Shown here one piece after another: positions 1 to 7,223 of a DNA stretch of 37,074 nt. The position numbers were made by a program, and so were the translations under genes. The notes beneath the pieces are model-generated. The model had not been told where the DNA came from, did no database searches, and saw nothing but the letters and a program-made list of their open reading frames with translations. This DNA is from Paraburkholderia dilworthii (lineage in GTDB: Bacteria > Pseudomonadota > Gammaproteobacteria > Burkholderiales > Burkholderiaceae): positions 200 to 37,273 of the forward strand of contig NZ_AWZT01000058.1 in assembly GCF_000472525.1 (NCBI RefSeq). Direction: 5' to 3'. Positions within the stretch are counted from its first letter, which is position 1; each line of letters opens with the position of its first letter.

Positions 1-1
1 C

Positions 2-88
2 GATGTCGTAGGAGGTGCCGTCGCGTTCTACGTCGATCGCGCAGGCGGCAAGCCAGCAGGCGCAGTTATCGCGCGGATGCTTCAGTGA
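2..88 (+). CDS. C-terminal end of an unidentified protein (cut by window edge)
   Basis: An open frame enters from the left edge with codons starting at base 2 and reads 28 residues ending in ARMLQ before TGA at 86-88. The stop overlaps the GTG start of the next gene (GTGA at 85-88). Such an overlap is typical of translational coupling and supports both genes being real. The fragment is too short to assign a function. Confidence 0.5.
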   Translation, partial: DVVGGAVAFYVDRAGGKPAGAVIARMLQ

Positions 89-402
89 CCGCTTTGACAT
101 GCCGATATGCCGTCGGTCGTTGGGAGTCCCTGTGGGCGAGTGAGCCGTATCTGTCACCCAGGATACTGATCGACCTCCCGGCGCGAAAAGTCGTCGCCGG
201 AGAACACCGCTTCCGCAAGGCGTGGCACTACATGAGCATGTCCGACCTTGAGTGCATGCAACAGGAATTGGACGAGACGTACAACGATATTTTCGATGAT
301 CCGCATGAGTACAATTTTCAGGTGATGGATGAGCCGCCTGGCTGGGCTCTCCAGGCGTGGCTATGGCCACGTGTCGCGGCGCTGACCGACGATGAAAAAT
401 GA
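85..402 (+). CDS. hypothetical protein, 105 aa
   Basis: The GTG start overlaps the stop of the preceding frame, suggesting a coupled two-gene operon. The protein is soluble and acidic in its second half (several Asp/Glu between residues 50 and 85) and Trp-rich near the C-terminus. No signal peptide or membrane segment is visible. I do not recognise a family. Small acidic proteins of this sort are common among accessory plasmid genes, but no function can be given. Confidence 0.5.
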   Translation: MTALTCRYAVGRWESLWASEPYLSPRILIDLPARKVVAGEHRFRKAWHYMSMSDLECMQQELDETYNDIFDDPHEYNFQVMDEPPGWALQAWLWPRVAALTDDEK

Positions 403-510
403 TCAGTGAAGCGGCGTGTGCGTATGGGCAGATTAGAGGCTTGCCAGCGCGATCGAATTGAGAAGAACGCTGCCGCGCAGGGGCGCGGTTAACTTGAATG
501 AAGGCCAGAA

Positions 511-816
511 ATGGCGATTGACGATACCCCACTGCAGTCCGTGGTGACCAGAGATGACCTGTTCACATTCACACACGGCGAGTTGTTCGGCACCATGTAC
601 CTGTCGACCGACAAGAGTGGTCTTGATGAGTGGGTCTGGCGCATCTCGAAAACGGTACTTAACCGCGTTCGCGATGAAGGCGGAGAGTTGCTTGAGGTCA
701 AGGCCGAGACGGTCATCATCAGCGAAGGCTACTCAAGGACGGCCGCCGAAGCGGCGTACGACATGCGCGCCTGTTTGCGTCGTCAGATCGCGAAGGCGGA
801 AGAAGCCGCTACGTGA
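511..816 (+). CDS. hypothetical protein, 101 aa
   Basis: The ATG start follows a weak purine-rich stretch (GAAGG about 10 bases upstream). The protein is a mixed alpha/beta-looking soluble chain; the C-terminal third (after about residue 75) is strongly helical and charged, running RRQIAKAEEAA. There is no Cys pair, signal peptide or membrane helix. It is followed at 841 by a perfect hairpin that probably ends its transcript. The other long frames over this stretch have the composition of shadows. The family is not recognised. Confidence 0.55.
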   Translation: MAIDDTPLQSVVTRDDLFTFTHGELFGTMYLSTDKSGLDEWVWRISKTVLNRVRDEGGELLEVKAETVIISEGYSRTAAEAAYDMRACLRRQIAKAEEAAT

Positions 817-840
817 GGAGCCGCCCTACCGACTAGCAGC

Positions 841-864
841 GTGAACCGCGCTCCCGCGGTTCAC
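841..864. terminator. perfect 10-bp hairpin after the 511-816 gene
   Basis: GTGAACCGCG and CGCGGTTCAC form 10-bp arms around a 4-base loop. There is no T-run on either side, so it is terminator-like rather than a classical intrinsic terminator. It lies between a plus-strand gene and a convergent minus-strand gene, where a bidirectional stop would be expected. Confidence 0.45.
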
Positions 865-906
865 GTGATGACCAGAACCGGCAGGCTATCGCGAGACGGT
901 AGGAAA

Positions 907-1068
907 TTACACCGCGCGTATCGTGCTCTTGTCGAAAACCTCAAGCGCATGCAGTACTGCAAGAAGATTGCGCTGACGGAGCGTCGGCAGATTCAGTCGC
1001 CAACGCAACGCCCCGTAAGCGATAGTCAGTAAGTAACCTGCCAAGGCAACTGCGACGATCGAATTCAT
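907..1068 (-). CDS. small single-pass membrane protein, 53 aa
   Basis: I chose the ATG at 1068 because the longer GTG version would overlap the upstream gene and adds a low-complexity Arg-rich stretch. From this start the protein opens with MNSIVAVALAGYLL, a membrane helix, followed by a positively charged tail (residues 22-53). It lies 34 bp after the 84-aa gene on the same strand, so the two may be cotranscribed. It is one of several tiny membrane proteins in this part of the window. No family is recognised. Confidence 0.45.
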   Translation of the reverse strand: MNSIVAVALAGYLLTIAYGALRWRLNLPTLRQRNLLAVLHALEVFDKSTIRAV

Positions 1069-1102
1069 CACCACGTACGCCGAGAGTCCGTCCTCGACCC
1101 GC

Positions 1103-1357
1103 TCACCGCGTGCGGGTAGTTGAAAAGGCAGAAGGCCATGACGGCTGCCACGCCAAACCTCGACGCCTGTCACGATCTGCTTTTTCCGTGCCGCACTCCA
1201 ACCCGGTCACCTGGCCGTCGAGCCGAACGATCTCTGCATGAGTCAACCGATCCTTCACTTCGTCCGGTAGCTCCTCCTGCGCATCCGGCCTGATCGATGC
1301 CGGTGTCCCAGTCGAGGAAGGTCGAGGTTGTTTCCGTGTTGTGGATCGGTTTGCCAT
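1103..1357 (-). CDS. hypothetical protein, 84 aa
   Basis: The start at ATG 1357 is a judgement call, because no strong ribosome binding site precedes it. The chain begins with a Ser/Thr/Pro/Arg-rich segment, then has an acidic helical stretch (EELPDEVKDRLTHAEIV, about residues 28-45), and ends in an Arg/Trp-rich tail. The tail may be out of frame: another frame over the same bases gives a membrane-like stretch, so a frameshift near 1190 is possible. Function unknown. Confidence 0.35.
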   Translation of the reverse strand: MANRSTTRKQPRPSSTGTPASIRPDAQEELPDEVKDRLTHAEIVRLDGQVTGLECGTEKADRDRRRGLAWQPSWPSAFSTTRTR

Positions 1358-1502
1358 TCGATTACGAGAAGTGAGATTCAGGAGCAATACAGCGGCATCA
1401 GACGACCGTGCAGCGCGATTAACTGCGCATCCCGGCCTCAGTGGTGCGCCGCTTGCCGGTAGCGTCGTGCTCCGATGTTGATGGCCCAAACAGCCACGCC
1501 GA

Positions 1503-2333
1503 CTATCCAACCGACACGGCGAGAATTGCGATCAGCAAGGGACCGTCGATGTCGTACGAACTGTCTGGCTTTAATACGCCGACCGACATCAGAAGCCGTC
1601 TTATTGACTGGACAGCGTCAGGACTTGCATACACTGCTGTTGCCACCTGGCGCGCAAGCAGGTCACCCAGCACCAACGTGGCGGCGACGTTTGCGATATA
1701 GCGGGCGATTTTCATTACTGTACGTCCACGTATCAGCGCCTTGCCCCATGTGACATCGGTTGTGAACCTGTCGGGCAACTGGCGATACTCATCGAGCACA
1801 GCTTCGGGAACAGGCCAGCCTTCGGCGAGTGCGTAGGCGACGTGGACTTCATGCCGGCCGTTCAAATGCCGCGTGTGGCCGTACTCGGGGCCCGCGTAGC
1901 GAAACCCGAACCGGCGCTCGCATTCAGACTGCAGCAGTTCGTGCAGGCCGATATGACCTTGGCCATTTGCCGCAGCGTCGATCTGCTCTGACGAGATGAT
2001 GAGCCGCAGCGTCGACGTGAGGTCGAACGCATCGTAGAGCAGCTTCCAGCGTGAGCGCCGGATCTGCCATGCAGCCTGCAGTGCGCCGTTCGGCCGGAAG
2101 TACGCGCCGTCGATCTCATCGAGCAGGGAAAGGAAAACGTCGCGGGCAGTGCCCGGCCGGCGCACCGTGAGCGAGCCGTTGTGGCGGATCACCCGAACCG
2201 GCTGGCCGCAGTGCTGCAGCACGATTTCTGACGATTCAAGCGCAAGCAGGCGAGCGTCGGTCCTGAAGACCGCCAGTACTTCGAACAGCGTACCGATAGA
2301 AAGGGAGAGACCAGCGAAGGAGAGTTGATACAC
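1503..2333 (-). CDS. hypothetical membrane-associated protein, 276 aa
   Basis: The GTG start at 2333 is chosen because GGAG lies six bases before it and the longer frame upstream reads as Arg/Ser-rich noise. Residues 2-22 (starting YQLSFAGLSLSIG) look like a membrane anchor. A soluble middle of about 180 residues follows, with RFGFRYAGPEYGHTRHLNGRHE near its centre. Two hydrophobic stretches lie near the C-terminus, the last being LLIAILAVSVG at the very end. The layout suggests a soluble domain tethered to the inner membrane at both ends. Family not recognised. A small IR (2414-2442) separates it from the next minus-strand gene upstream. Confidence 0.6.
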   Translation of the reverse strand: MYQLSFAGLSLSIGTLFEVLAVFRTDARLLALESSEIVLQHCGQPVRVIRHNGSLTVRRPGTARDVFLSLLDEIDGAYFRPNGALQAAWQIRRSRWKLLYDAFDLTSTLRLIISSEQIDAAANGQGHIGLHELLQSECERRFGFRYAGPEYGHTRHLNGRHEVHVAYALAEGWPVPEAVLDEYRQLPDRFTTDVTWGKALIRGRTVMKIARYIANVAATLVLGDLLARQVATAVYASPDAVQSIRRLLMSVGVLKPDSSYDIDGPLLIAILAVSVG

Positions 2334-2413
2334 GATTGCTCCGGAAAAGAATAAGCGGACAATCGTTCCCTTGTCGGGCCGATTGCCCGCGAGGGTTGAA
2401 TATGAAGAGTTGC

Positions 2414-2442
2414 GCCTAACGACGCGAAGAAGAGCGTTAGGC
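2414..2442. terminator. inverted repeat between two minus-strand genes
   Basis: GCCTAACG at 2414-2421 pairs with CGTTAGGC at 2435-2442 around a 13-base loop. No T-run follows on the minus strand, so it may be an attenuator or protein site rather than a strong terminator. Confidence 0.35.
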
Positions 2443-2475
2443 CACGTCGATCGCGTTGGCAATGAAGCGCGCCAG

Positions 2476-2934
2476 TTACGACGCCTGGTCTGCGACGAAC
2501 ACCTTTGCACGCAGGAGCGGCATCACGGCATATCCGCGGCCGACGACGTCCGGTATTTCCGTGCGGCTAATCCAGTCAACATGAGCGATCCAGCCTTCGG
2601 ATCTGCCGATGTCAACGGAGACAGCCACGCGGTTCCAGACGCTGTCTGCAGGCCAGACTCTGTCCATGCGCGCACCGCTGGTCGCTTCGTTGGGATCATC
2701 CAACATGTTGGCTTGGATAAGCCACTCCGGCTCAAGCTCCGTACTGCGCAACACCTTGCAGAGCATCGAACAGACCTCTCCAACAGTCTTGCCTTCCACG
2801 TCCAGACGGTCACCGCACGGCAACGCATCAGCGCGTGCGCCGGCGATCGCGGCCACGACGCTTCCGTTTCCGACCGCCGAGGCAACGGCAACGGGCTGCC
2901 GAAGGTGCACAGGCTTTACAAGTACATGGTTCAT
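2476..2934 (-). CDS. hypothetical protein, 152 aa
   Basis: Start taken at ATG 2934. A GTG four codons upstream sits inside the T-run of the preceding terminator and is less likely. The protein is soluble, begins MNHVLVKPVHLRQPVAVA, and has an Ala/Val-rich N-terminal third followed by a mixed region with several Trp and Asp (DRVWPADSVW, WIAHVDWISRTE). It is preceded by two tandem intrinsic terminators, so it probably has its own promoter or depends on read-through. Family not recognised. Confidence 0.55.
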   Translation of the reverse strand: MNHVLVKPVHLRQPVAVASAVGNGSVVAAIAGARADALPCGDRLDVEGKTVGEVCSMLCKVLRSTELEPEWLIQANMLDDPNEATSGARMDRVWPADSVWNRVAVSVDIGRSEGWIAHVDWISRTEIPDVVGRGYAVMPLLRAKVFVADQAS

Positions 2935-2945
2935 TTCTGGTCTCA

Positions 2946-2975
2946 CAAAAAGAAAAACGCGCCCGAAGGCGCGTT
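2946..2975 (-). terminator. intrinsic terminator, minus strand
   Basis: On the minus strand AACGCGCC and GGCGCGTT form an 8-bp stem with a TTCG tetraloop, followed by TTTTTCTTTTT. This is a textbook rho-independent terminator for the small-gene operon at 3053-4011. Confidence 0.85.
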
Positions 2976-2992
2976 CAATGGTCGAAAAAAAC

Positions 2993-3017
2993 GAAAAAAA
3001 ACGCCCCCGAAGGAGCG
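2993..3017 (-). terminator. second intrinsic terminator in tandem
   Basis: On the minus strand CGCTCC-TTCG-GGGGCG forms a stem with one G-U pair, followed by an eight-base T-run. With the terminator at 2946-2975 it makes a tandem pair sharing the same tetraloop design. Confidence 0.75.
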
Positions 3018-3030
3018 GCTCTATCTGTTT

Positions 3031-3051
3031 GAAGCGGCGTCAGGCCGCTTC
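3031..3051. terminator. 8-bp hairpin just after the 38-aa gene
   Basis: GAAGCGGC and GCCGCTTC are 8-bp arms with a 5-base loop, two bases past the stop of the 38-aa gene. There is no long T-run on the minus strand. It is the first of three hairpins in a row and may protect the 3' end of the message. Confidence 0.5.
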
Positions 3052-3052
3052 T

Positions 3053-3169
3053 TTAATCACGTTTGCCCCAGGCGCGCTCATGATCGCGCTTACGCCCGTT
3101 TTTATTCGTCCAGAGAAAGAATGCTGCAATGGACACGCCCACACCGAGAGTGATGAGGTTTGCAACCAT
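3053..3169 (-). CDS. 38-aa single-pass membrane peptide
   Basis: ATG at 3169 is preceded by a very good ribosome binding site (AAAGGAG, seven bases upstream). The product starts MVANLITLGVGVSIAAFFLW, a membrane helix, and continues with a basic, charged tail (NKNGRKRDHERAWGKRD). The orientation is therefore probably N-out/C-in by the positive-inside rule. It is the last gene of the minus-strand operon that starts at 4011, 35 bp after its neighbour, and three hairpins follow it. It is too short for most gene callers. Function unknown; phage and plasmid peptides of this size include toxins and accessory factors, but nothing here proves that. Confidence 0.65.
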   Translation of the reverse strand: MVANLITLGVGVSIAAFFLWTNKNGRKRDHERAWGKRD

Positions 3170-3203
3170 TTCAATCTCCTTTCATTTCAACAATACCGAC
3201 ATA

Positions 3204-3622
3204 TCAGGATAGTATCGCAACTATTGCGAGAATCGCGGTGCCAGCGATTGTCGTCGAGTCCAGCCTGGATGCAGCATGAACGTAGCCGACCAGGCCGCCC
3301 ACGGACGCAGCCGACAGAGTATGAAGGAACCGTGCGTTCTGCTGTCGTTCATCCTTCGTCGGATTCAACAGCTGTTCGAGGCCTGACTTCGGCTGACCGG
3401 GCTCTCCGATTTTCCGGAGTCCGCTCGAATCCACCGTGACAGGCAACGTTGAGCCGTTGTACTCAAGAACAAACGACGGGGAGCATTCGGTTTCCTCCAC
3501 CGTGCGCAGCAGCGTCTGAAGACGCGGAGGCAGACGCACCTGTCCCGTTGCCGGGTCAAGCGTCACCCTGTCCGTTATCGTCGTGCCGCACGAGTATCGA
3601 CTTTGACGTTTGCGAGTTTCAT
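3204..3622 (-). CDS. hypothetical protein with C-terminal membrane segment; apparent frameshift near its start
   Basis: The natural start is ATG 3622, which overlaps the stop of the upstream gene (ATGA). That frame stops after 15 codons (MKLANVKVDTRAARR) at 3575. The long frame that continues (ITDRVTLDPATGQVRLPP and onward, to 3204) has no good start of its own; its first possible one is GTG 3566 without a ribosome binding site. A one-base indel between about 3575 and 3590 would join the two into a protein of about 139 aa. The C-terminal 45 residues contain a Gly/Ala-rich hydrophobic stretch and end IAGTAILAIVAILS, a likely membrane helix. A sequencing error, a real mutation or programmed frameshifting could explain it. 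Confidence 0.45.
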
Positions 3623-4011
3623 CGGCGACCTCGCGACGAGGTGTCGATGCCACTTGCCAGCCGGAGGCCATCGAGGAACGACTGATAGCCACGCGTCGTC
3701 TCGATCTGCTCGAGCGGCACGTAGTTTCCGCCCCCACCCGTAAGGTCCGAGCGGCCGCGGCGCGTGCGGAAGCTGAGGGCGACAGCCTTCTGGCAAGGCC
3801 GGTCCAGCACCTCGACAAACAGCGTCTCGGTGCGAAGCGAAACACGCCCCGGAGAATTGCGGCGCGACGGCTCGACGACAATTTCATGGGACCGAAGACG
3901 CAGGTCTTGCGCGACACGGCGAAGAACGCGCGAGGCCTGCTGCTGGAGAGCAGCGGTAGCCCCGGCGCCAGCGGATCGACGATCCGCGTAGAACAGCTTG
4001 CGAAATTTCAT
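3619..4011 (-). CDS. hypothetical basic protein, 130 aa
   Basis: ATG 4011 opens a basic protein starting MKFRKLFYADRRSAGAGA. Residues 15-40 look like an Ala/Gln/Arg-rich helix. The middle has beta-strand character (SHEIVVEPS, RVSLRTETLFVEVLDRP) and a Gly-rich turn (LTGGGGNYVPLEQIE) follows. It leads a minus-strand operon with the next two genes: the stop overlaps the next ATG. There is no signal peptide or zinc motif. A GC-rich hairpin at 4042-4062 sits in its 5' leader. Family not recognised. Confidence 0.55.
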   Translation of the reverse strand: MKFRKLFYADRRSAGAGATAALQQQASRVLRRVAQDLRLRSHEIVVEPSRRNSPGRVSLRTETLFVEVLDRPCQKAVALSFRTRRGRSDLTGGGGNYVPLEQIETTRGYQSFLDGLRLASGIDTSSRGRR

Positions 4012-4041
4012 GGTGTACTTCGAAAAGACCAGGCGACTCCC

Positions 4042-4062
4042 TTGCGGGGAGTTGCCCCGCAA
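4042..4062. promoter_or_regulatory. hairpin in the leader of the 4011-3053 operon
   Basis: TTGCGGGG and CCCCGCAA form perfect 8-bp arms around a 5-base loop, about 30 bp before the minus-strand ATG at 4011 and about 90 bp before the divergent start at 4150. Its place suggests a leader structure or an operator in the divergent promoter region. This is inference from position only. Confidence 0.35.
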
Positions 4063-4149
4063 CGGAAGCGCACCGGTGACGGCGCGCGCAGAATCAGTGG
4101 GTAATCCGGTATCCGCACGACGCATGCGGGACTCAATGCAAGACTAGAC

Positions 4150-5034
4150 GTGTCCCTGACGGTGCGCACTGTCGGTACTGTTAGAAGCGAAAGCTCACCA
4201 GGCGACAAGAGGCGCGCTGCGTCGCGCCGATCAGCACCGCTACTCGGGTCTTTGCAGCGCGTGTGGCAAGACGCTGGCCTGAACCATTGGTCAGGCGGAG
4301 CGCAGCGCAACTGGGGCACCTGCAGCGCACAGATCCTCGCGGTGCTCGGCGAAGGGAAGATGAACGGCAAGCCGGTTCAGGACGTCGTTCACGTCATGCG
4401 GCGCTATGAAGAAAGTGAACTGCCGACCATCAAGGCCGAGTTCGACGCCTTCCTGAGCCGGATCAGGACCACGCCGACAAAATCGCACCGCGGCGTCGTG
4501 ATCGCGGAAATCAAGGCCATCGATCCTTCAAAGTATGGCTTCATCGTTCGCCTGCGTCAGACGTTCGAGACGTTCTATGCATCGAAAGCGCTTGTTGAAA
4601 GCGCTGCACGTTCTTACCGGCACGGGTGGCCGATGATCGGCCAGCCGGAAGCCCGGGTCGTCGCCGTGCTCGTCGTTGAACGCACGAAGGACGGCAATCT
4701 GCGCGCGGTCGATCTCGCCCTGCAGCTTTGCAACCGCGCGTTCATACCGTGCGACTCGAGCTACGAGGTCGATATGGCGAACCGTCTTGTGGATGAGCGG
4801 CGGCGGTTCGAAAAGCCGCTACGGCGGGACGAGGGCGACGACATGCTGCCCGACTTCCGTCTGACAGACACAGCGCGGCCAACCGCAATCGAGATCTATG
4901 GCATGGAAGCTAACGACGCATACCGCGCCCGCAAGTTGCAGAAGCAGGCGATGTACGCTTCGCGCCGTGAGCCATGCGTCGAATGGGTTCCACCATCGCC
5001 GCTCGCCTCCATCGTGCTACCGTCGCCGACTTGA
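4150..5034 (+). CDS. hypothetical protein, 294 aa, with PD-(D/E)XK-like C-terminal motifs
   Basis: The start is uncertain: GTG 4150 has no clear ribosome binding site and the first 40 residues are basic and low in structure. The main body reads as a folded soluble protein. Near the C-terminus, LPDFRLTD is followed after a short gap by TAIEIYGM and then YRARKLQKQAMYA. The order Asp, then Glu on a hydrophobic strand, then a Lys-rich helix resembles the core of PD-(D/E)XK nuclease-fold proteins, and the general layout recalls DUF1173-type plasmid proteins. I offer this only as a resemblance. The gene is divergent from the 4011 operon, and a TTGACT promoter-like element overlaps its last codons. 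Confidence 0.55.
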   Translation: MSLTVRTVGTVRSESSPGDKRRAASRRSAPLLGSLQRVWQDAGLNHWSGGAQRNWGTCSAQILAVLGEGKMNGKPVQDVVHVMRRYEESELPTIKAEFDAFLSRIRTTPTKSHRGVVIAEIKAIDPSKYGFIVRLRQTFETFYASKALVESAARSYRHGWPMIGQPEARVVAVLVVERTKDGNLRAVDLALQLCNRAFIPCDSSYEVDMANRLVDERRRFEKPLRRDEGDDMLPDFRLTDTARPTAIEIYGMEANDAYRARKLQKQAMYASRREPCVEWVPPSPLASIVLPSPT

Positions 5035-5057
5035 CTTGCCGCCGATGCATATAGGCT
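5031..5057 (+). promoter_or_regulatory. TTGACT-type promoter-like element before the 5090 gene
   Basis: TTGACT at 5031-5036 is a near-consensus -35 box; 15 bases later TAGGCT at 5052-5057 is a weak -10 candidate. It lies 59 bp before the start of the 164-aa gene and is one of five similar elements in this window. Confidence 0.4.
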
Positions 5058-5089
5058 GAGGCAGATATAGCCCGAACAGGATCGACAAA

Positions 5090-5584
5090 ATGGAATCCAA
5101 CTTTTTCTTTCTTCAGCGCGCTCTGGCCCGCGGTGCTGACTGGCACGTCAGCTATCCGGCGCTCTGCATGGCAAGCTCGACCGATCCGGTCGACGAACGG
5201 CGCAAGCAGATCGTCGTCGCTACTGCGGACGACACAACCGTACCGATGGCCTTCTTCAGCTCTCTCGGCGCGATTCTCGACTTTCAGGCATCGTGGAGCG
5301 AAATGGACGCCGCCGCGCGCGGCTGGCTGAAGTTCACGACGCGCTGGAATCGCTGGTGGCTTCCGGACGTGGCTGCGCTCACAAGCATTGAGCGGCAAGC
5401 CAACGCTCCAACCGACGTGCGCTTTGCGACCGGCAGCGGCCGCGTCCCCCCTTCTGACACGGACGCGTTCCGTGGTTACCTTGACACGATCGAGCGGCAC
5501 TACCGGCGCGACGAAGCGATCTCCCGGAACCTCTTTGCGCCCGACGCCGCTGTTGACATACAGTCCCCCGCCCCCGCCCCATAA
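5090..5584 (+). CDS. hypothetical protein, 164 aa
   Basis: ATG 5090 is preceded by AGGATCG about seven bases upstream. The product begins MESNFFFLQRALARGADW and is a soluble, Trp-rich protein (six or so Trp between residues 68 and 92, including WNRWWLPD), ending in a Pro/Ala tail. There is no signal peptide or membrane helix. It begins a run of four plus-strand genes (5090-7142). Conserved hypotheticals of this type are common on Burkholderia plasmids, but I cannot name the family. Confidence 0.6.
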   Translation: MESNFFFLQRALARGADWHVSYPALCMASSTDPVDERRKQIVVATADDTTVPMAFFSSLGAILDFQASWSEMDAAARGWLKFTTRWNRWWLPDVAALTSIERQANAPTDVRFATGSGRVPPSDTDAFRGYLDTIERHYRRDEAISRNLFAPDAAVDIQSPAPAP

Positions 5585-5611
5585 ACCCGTACCCTTACCG
5601 CCCGGAAGCGC

Positions 5612-5923
5612 ATGAGCAGTGTCCTCCCGTTCGCGCGCATGCGCGTAACCAAAGACGACCGCACGCACCGCCCCGGCGAGTGCGCCCATCGCAATATCCG
5701 CCTCGACCCGCGCGGCGGAATCGTTACCTGCCGGGATTGCTCCGCCACCCTCACGCCCTTCTGGGCCCTCACGATGCTCGCGGACCAGTACGCCGTTGCA
5801 CTCGCTCACATAGAGCGCCTGGAAACGAGGCTCGCGCGAGCGGACTCACGCATCCTCGAACTGTCGGCCGAACTGGATTCCCGGCAGCCCACGAAAGACC
5901 CGTCCAATCCCTCCTCAACCTGA
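5612..5923 (+). CDS. small zinc-ribbon-like protein, 103 aa
   Basis: ATG 5612 lies 27 bp after the previous stop. Residues 24-43 read C-A-H-R, then a 13-residue beta-hairpin-like spacer, then C-R-D-C, giving a CxxH...CxxC set that could bind one zinc. The second half (residues 55-95) is a charged amphipathic helix, probably a coiled coil (MLADQYAVALAHIERLETRL). A zinc ribbon with a coiled coil suggests a nucleic-acid-binding or scaffolding role; this is inference. It is the first of three consecutive Cys-rich genes. Confidence 0.6.
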   Translation: MSSVLPFARMRVTKDDRTHRPGECAHRNIRLDPRGGIVTCRDCSATLTPFWALTMLADQYAVALAHIERLETRLARADSRILELSAELDSRQPTKDPSNPSST

Positions 5924-5925
5924 CC

Positions 5926-5953
5926 TTGACTGGAGCGTGCTCCATGGTCGAAT
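5926..5953 (+). promoter_or_regulatory. TTGACT-type promoter-like element before the 5983 gene
   Basis: TTGACT at 5926-5931 and TCGAAT at 5948-5953 with a 16-base spacer, 57 bp before the start codon at 5983. It overlaps the end of the upstream gene only by adjacency. Confidence 0.4.
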
Positions 5954-5982
5954 GGTGAACCATCTAACTGAAGGGCATCACC

Positions 5983-6375
5983 ATGAAGCGAGACTTCCCT
6001 TGCGGGCACTCGGGCAAAGGCAAGTACTGCCATACCTGCGCCGCCGCCACCAAAGCCAAGGAAGCCGAGGCGCTCGCGCGACAGCATAAGCGCCTCGCCA
6101 GGCAAGAACTGGCCGCAGCCGACCCGGTCGACCTGTCCTGCGTGGCTCACCTGCCATCCCTTCAGAGAGAGGCTCGATCGATCCTCGCGAAAGTGCGGGA
6201 CGGCACTCACCCGTGCGCGCTCAAGGGAAAACCTATCCGCTCGTCGAACCGGCAGCTCCTCTCGGTGCCCGTTGGATACGCCTACCGCCTGGTGTTTGAC
6301 TGTGAGTCATCGCGCCCTCTACGCCTTCTTTCCCACGAAGCGTACAACCGCGCAACTGACGCCCTGAGCGGCTGA
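5983..6375 (+). CDS. zinc-knuckle protein of unknown function, 130 aa
   Basis: ATG 5983 follows GAAGGG about eight bases upstream. The N-terminus has C7-G-H and then C16-x-x-C19 (CGHSGKGKYCHTCA), a compact zinc site. A charged helical linker (residues 25-45) follows. The C-terminal half, from about residue 70, reads like a small alpha/beta domain (YAYRLVFDCESSRPLRLLSHEAYN). That shape recalls a RelE/ParE-like fold, but no catalytic set can be confirmed. It has its own promoter-like element and sits between two other Cys-rich genes. Function unknown. Confidence 0.6.
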   Translation: MKRDFPCGHSGKGKYCHTCAAATKAKEAEALARQHKRLARQELAAADPVDLSCVAHLPSLQREARSILAKVRDGTHPCALKGKPIRSSNRQLLSVPVGYAYRLVFDCESSRPLRLLSHEAYNRATDALSG

Positions 6376-6473
6376 CTTGCCGCAATTTGTGTTTATTCCT
6401 GTCGTTTTGCCCAGAAGCGCTGGTCGGCAGACATTACAATTCGACTATAAATACACGGTCCCCAGGAAGCGCC

Positions 6474-7142
6474 ATGACTGATGAACTTTTCCCCTGCGCA
6501 CACTGTGGCGACACCTGGGCGTTCGGCTGGTCCCAACGAGTGATCAGGGGCCGCATCAGGCCTTCGACGGATTTCCTGCAGATCAATTCCAGCACCGCCC
6601 CCGTGACGAACGATATGGAGGCGCGGTCGCTGTCGGAGCCGCCGACCGAGAAGCTTTGCTGCATCCTGTGCGACGACTGCGGGATGCAGACGCCGTGGAT
6701 ACCCGTCGGCGACGACAGGCACGCCGCACTCGATGAGGCCGGAAAGATATGGAATCAGCGATTGAACCGCCCGGCCGCGGCCGAGGGCGAATTGCTCGAC
6801 CTCGTACGCAAAGAGATCTCGCCGATCGACGCGCCGTACATCCTCGATTTACTTAGTCGCACAACGGAGGACTGGGAGAAGCGCGGCCCGATTTTCTCAA
6901 TGCTCGCGCAGAAGATTGTCGACGGGAAAATCACCACGCGCGATTTCTGGCCGATCGACCCGGTGCTCGAGGATGCCGCCCGTTATCGCACGCTGCAGCA
7001 GATGGCGCGCTTCGTCTACATCGATGGTGTGGCGTCCGTTCAGTTCCCACGCATTCCGGCGACCAGTGGTGACGAGGATTGCTCCTTTGAGACCCGGGTC
7101 TCAGCCGCCGTTGACGACCTACCGGATCGCAACCGCTGGTGA
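6474..7142 (+). CDS. Lar-like zinc-ribbon protein (possible restriction alleviation), 222 aa
   Basis: ATG 6474 is chosen over an earlier in-frame ATG because AGGAAG precedes it and a TATAAA box sits about 28 bp upstream. The N-terminus opens FPCAHCGD (CxxC). A second pair, CDDCGM, comes around residues 65-70, followed by a helix ending in IWNQRLNRP. A CPFCG-like pair, a second CxxCG and a final A...WN-R is the signature of Lar restriction-alleviation proteins and Ea22-like phage proteins. The C-terminal 130 residues are helical and not part of Lar. If the resemblance is right, it could protect incoming plasmid DNA from type I restriction; that role is inferred. Confidence 0.6.
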   Translation: MTDELFPCAHCGDTWAFGWSQRVIRGRIRPSTDFLQINSSTAPVTNDMEARSLSEPPTEKLCCILCDDCGMQTPWIPVGDDRHAALDEAGKIWNQRLNRPAAAEGELLDLVRKEISPIDAPYILDLLSRTTEDWEKRGPIFSMLAQKIVDGKITTRDFWPIDPVLEDAARYRTLQQMARFVYIDGVASVQFPRIPATSGDEDCSFETRVSAAVDDLPDRNRW

Positions 7143-7143
7143 C

Positions 7144-7170
7144 TTGACTTCGCAGGAGCGGCGCCATACT
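7144..7170 (+). promoter_or_regulatory. TTGACT-type promoter-like element before the 45-aa gene
   Basis: TTGACT at 7144-7149, a 15-base spacer and CATACT at 7165-7170. It starts two bases after the previous stop and lies 80 bp before the start at 7224. The bases after the -35 box (TCGCA) match those of the element at 11674. Confidence 0.45.
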
Positions 7171-7223
7171 GGACTCAACTCTCGCCACATCGGTGAGCGA
7201 ACAACCACCTGTCGGAGAAAACC

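Noticed and set aside
2371..3439. Long plus-strand frames opposite the small minus-strand genes
   Set aside because: They are shadows: the minus-strand genes have ribosome binding sites, and the minus strand has tandem terminators with T-runs.
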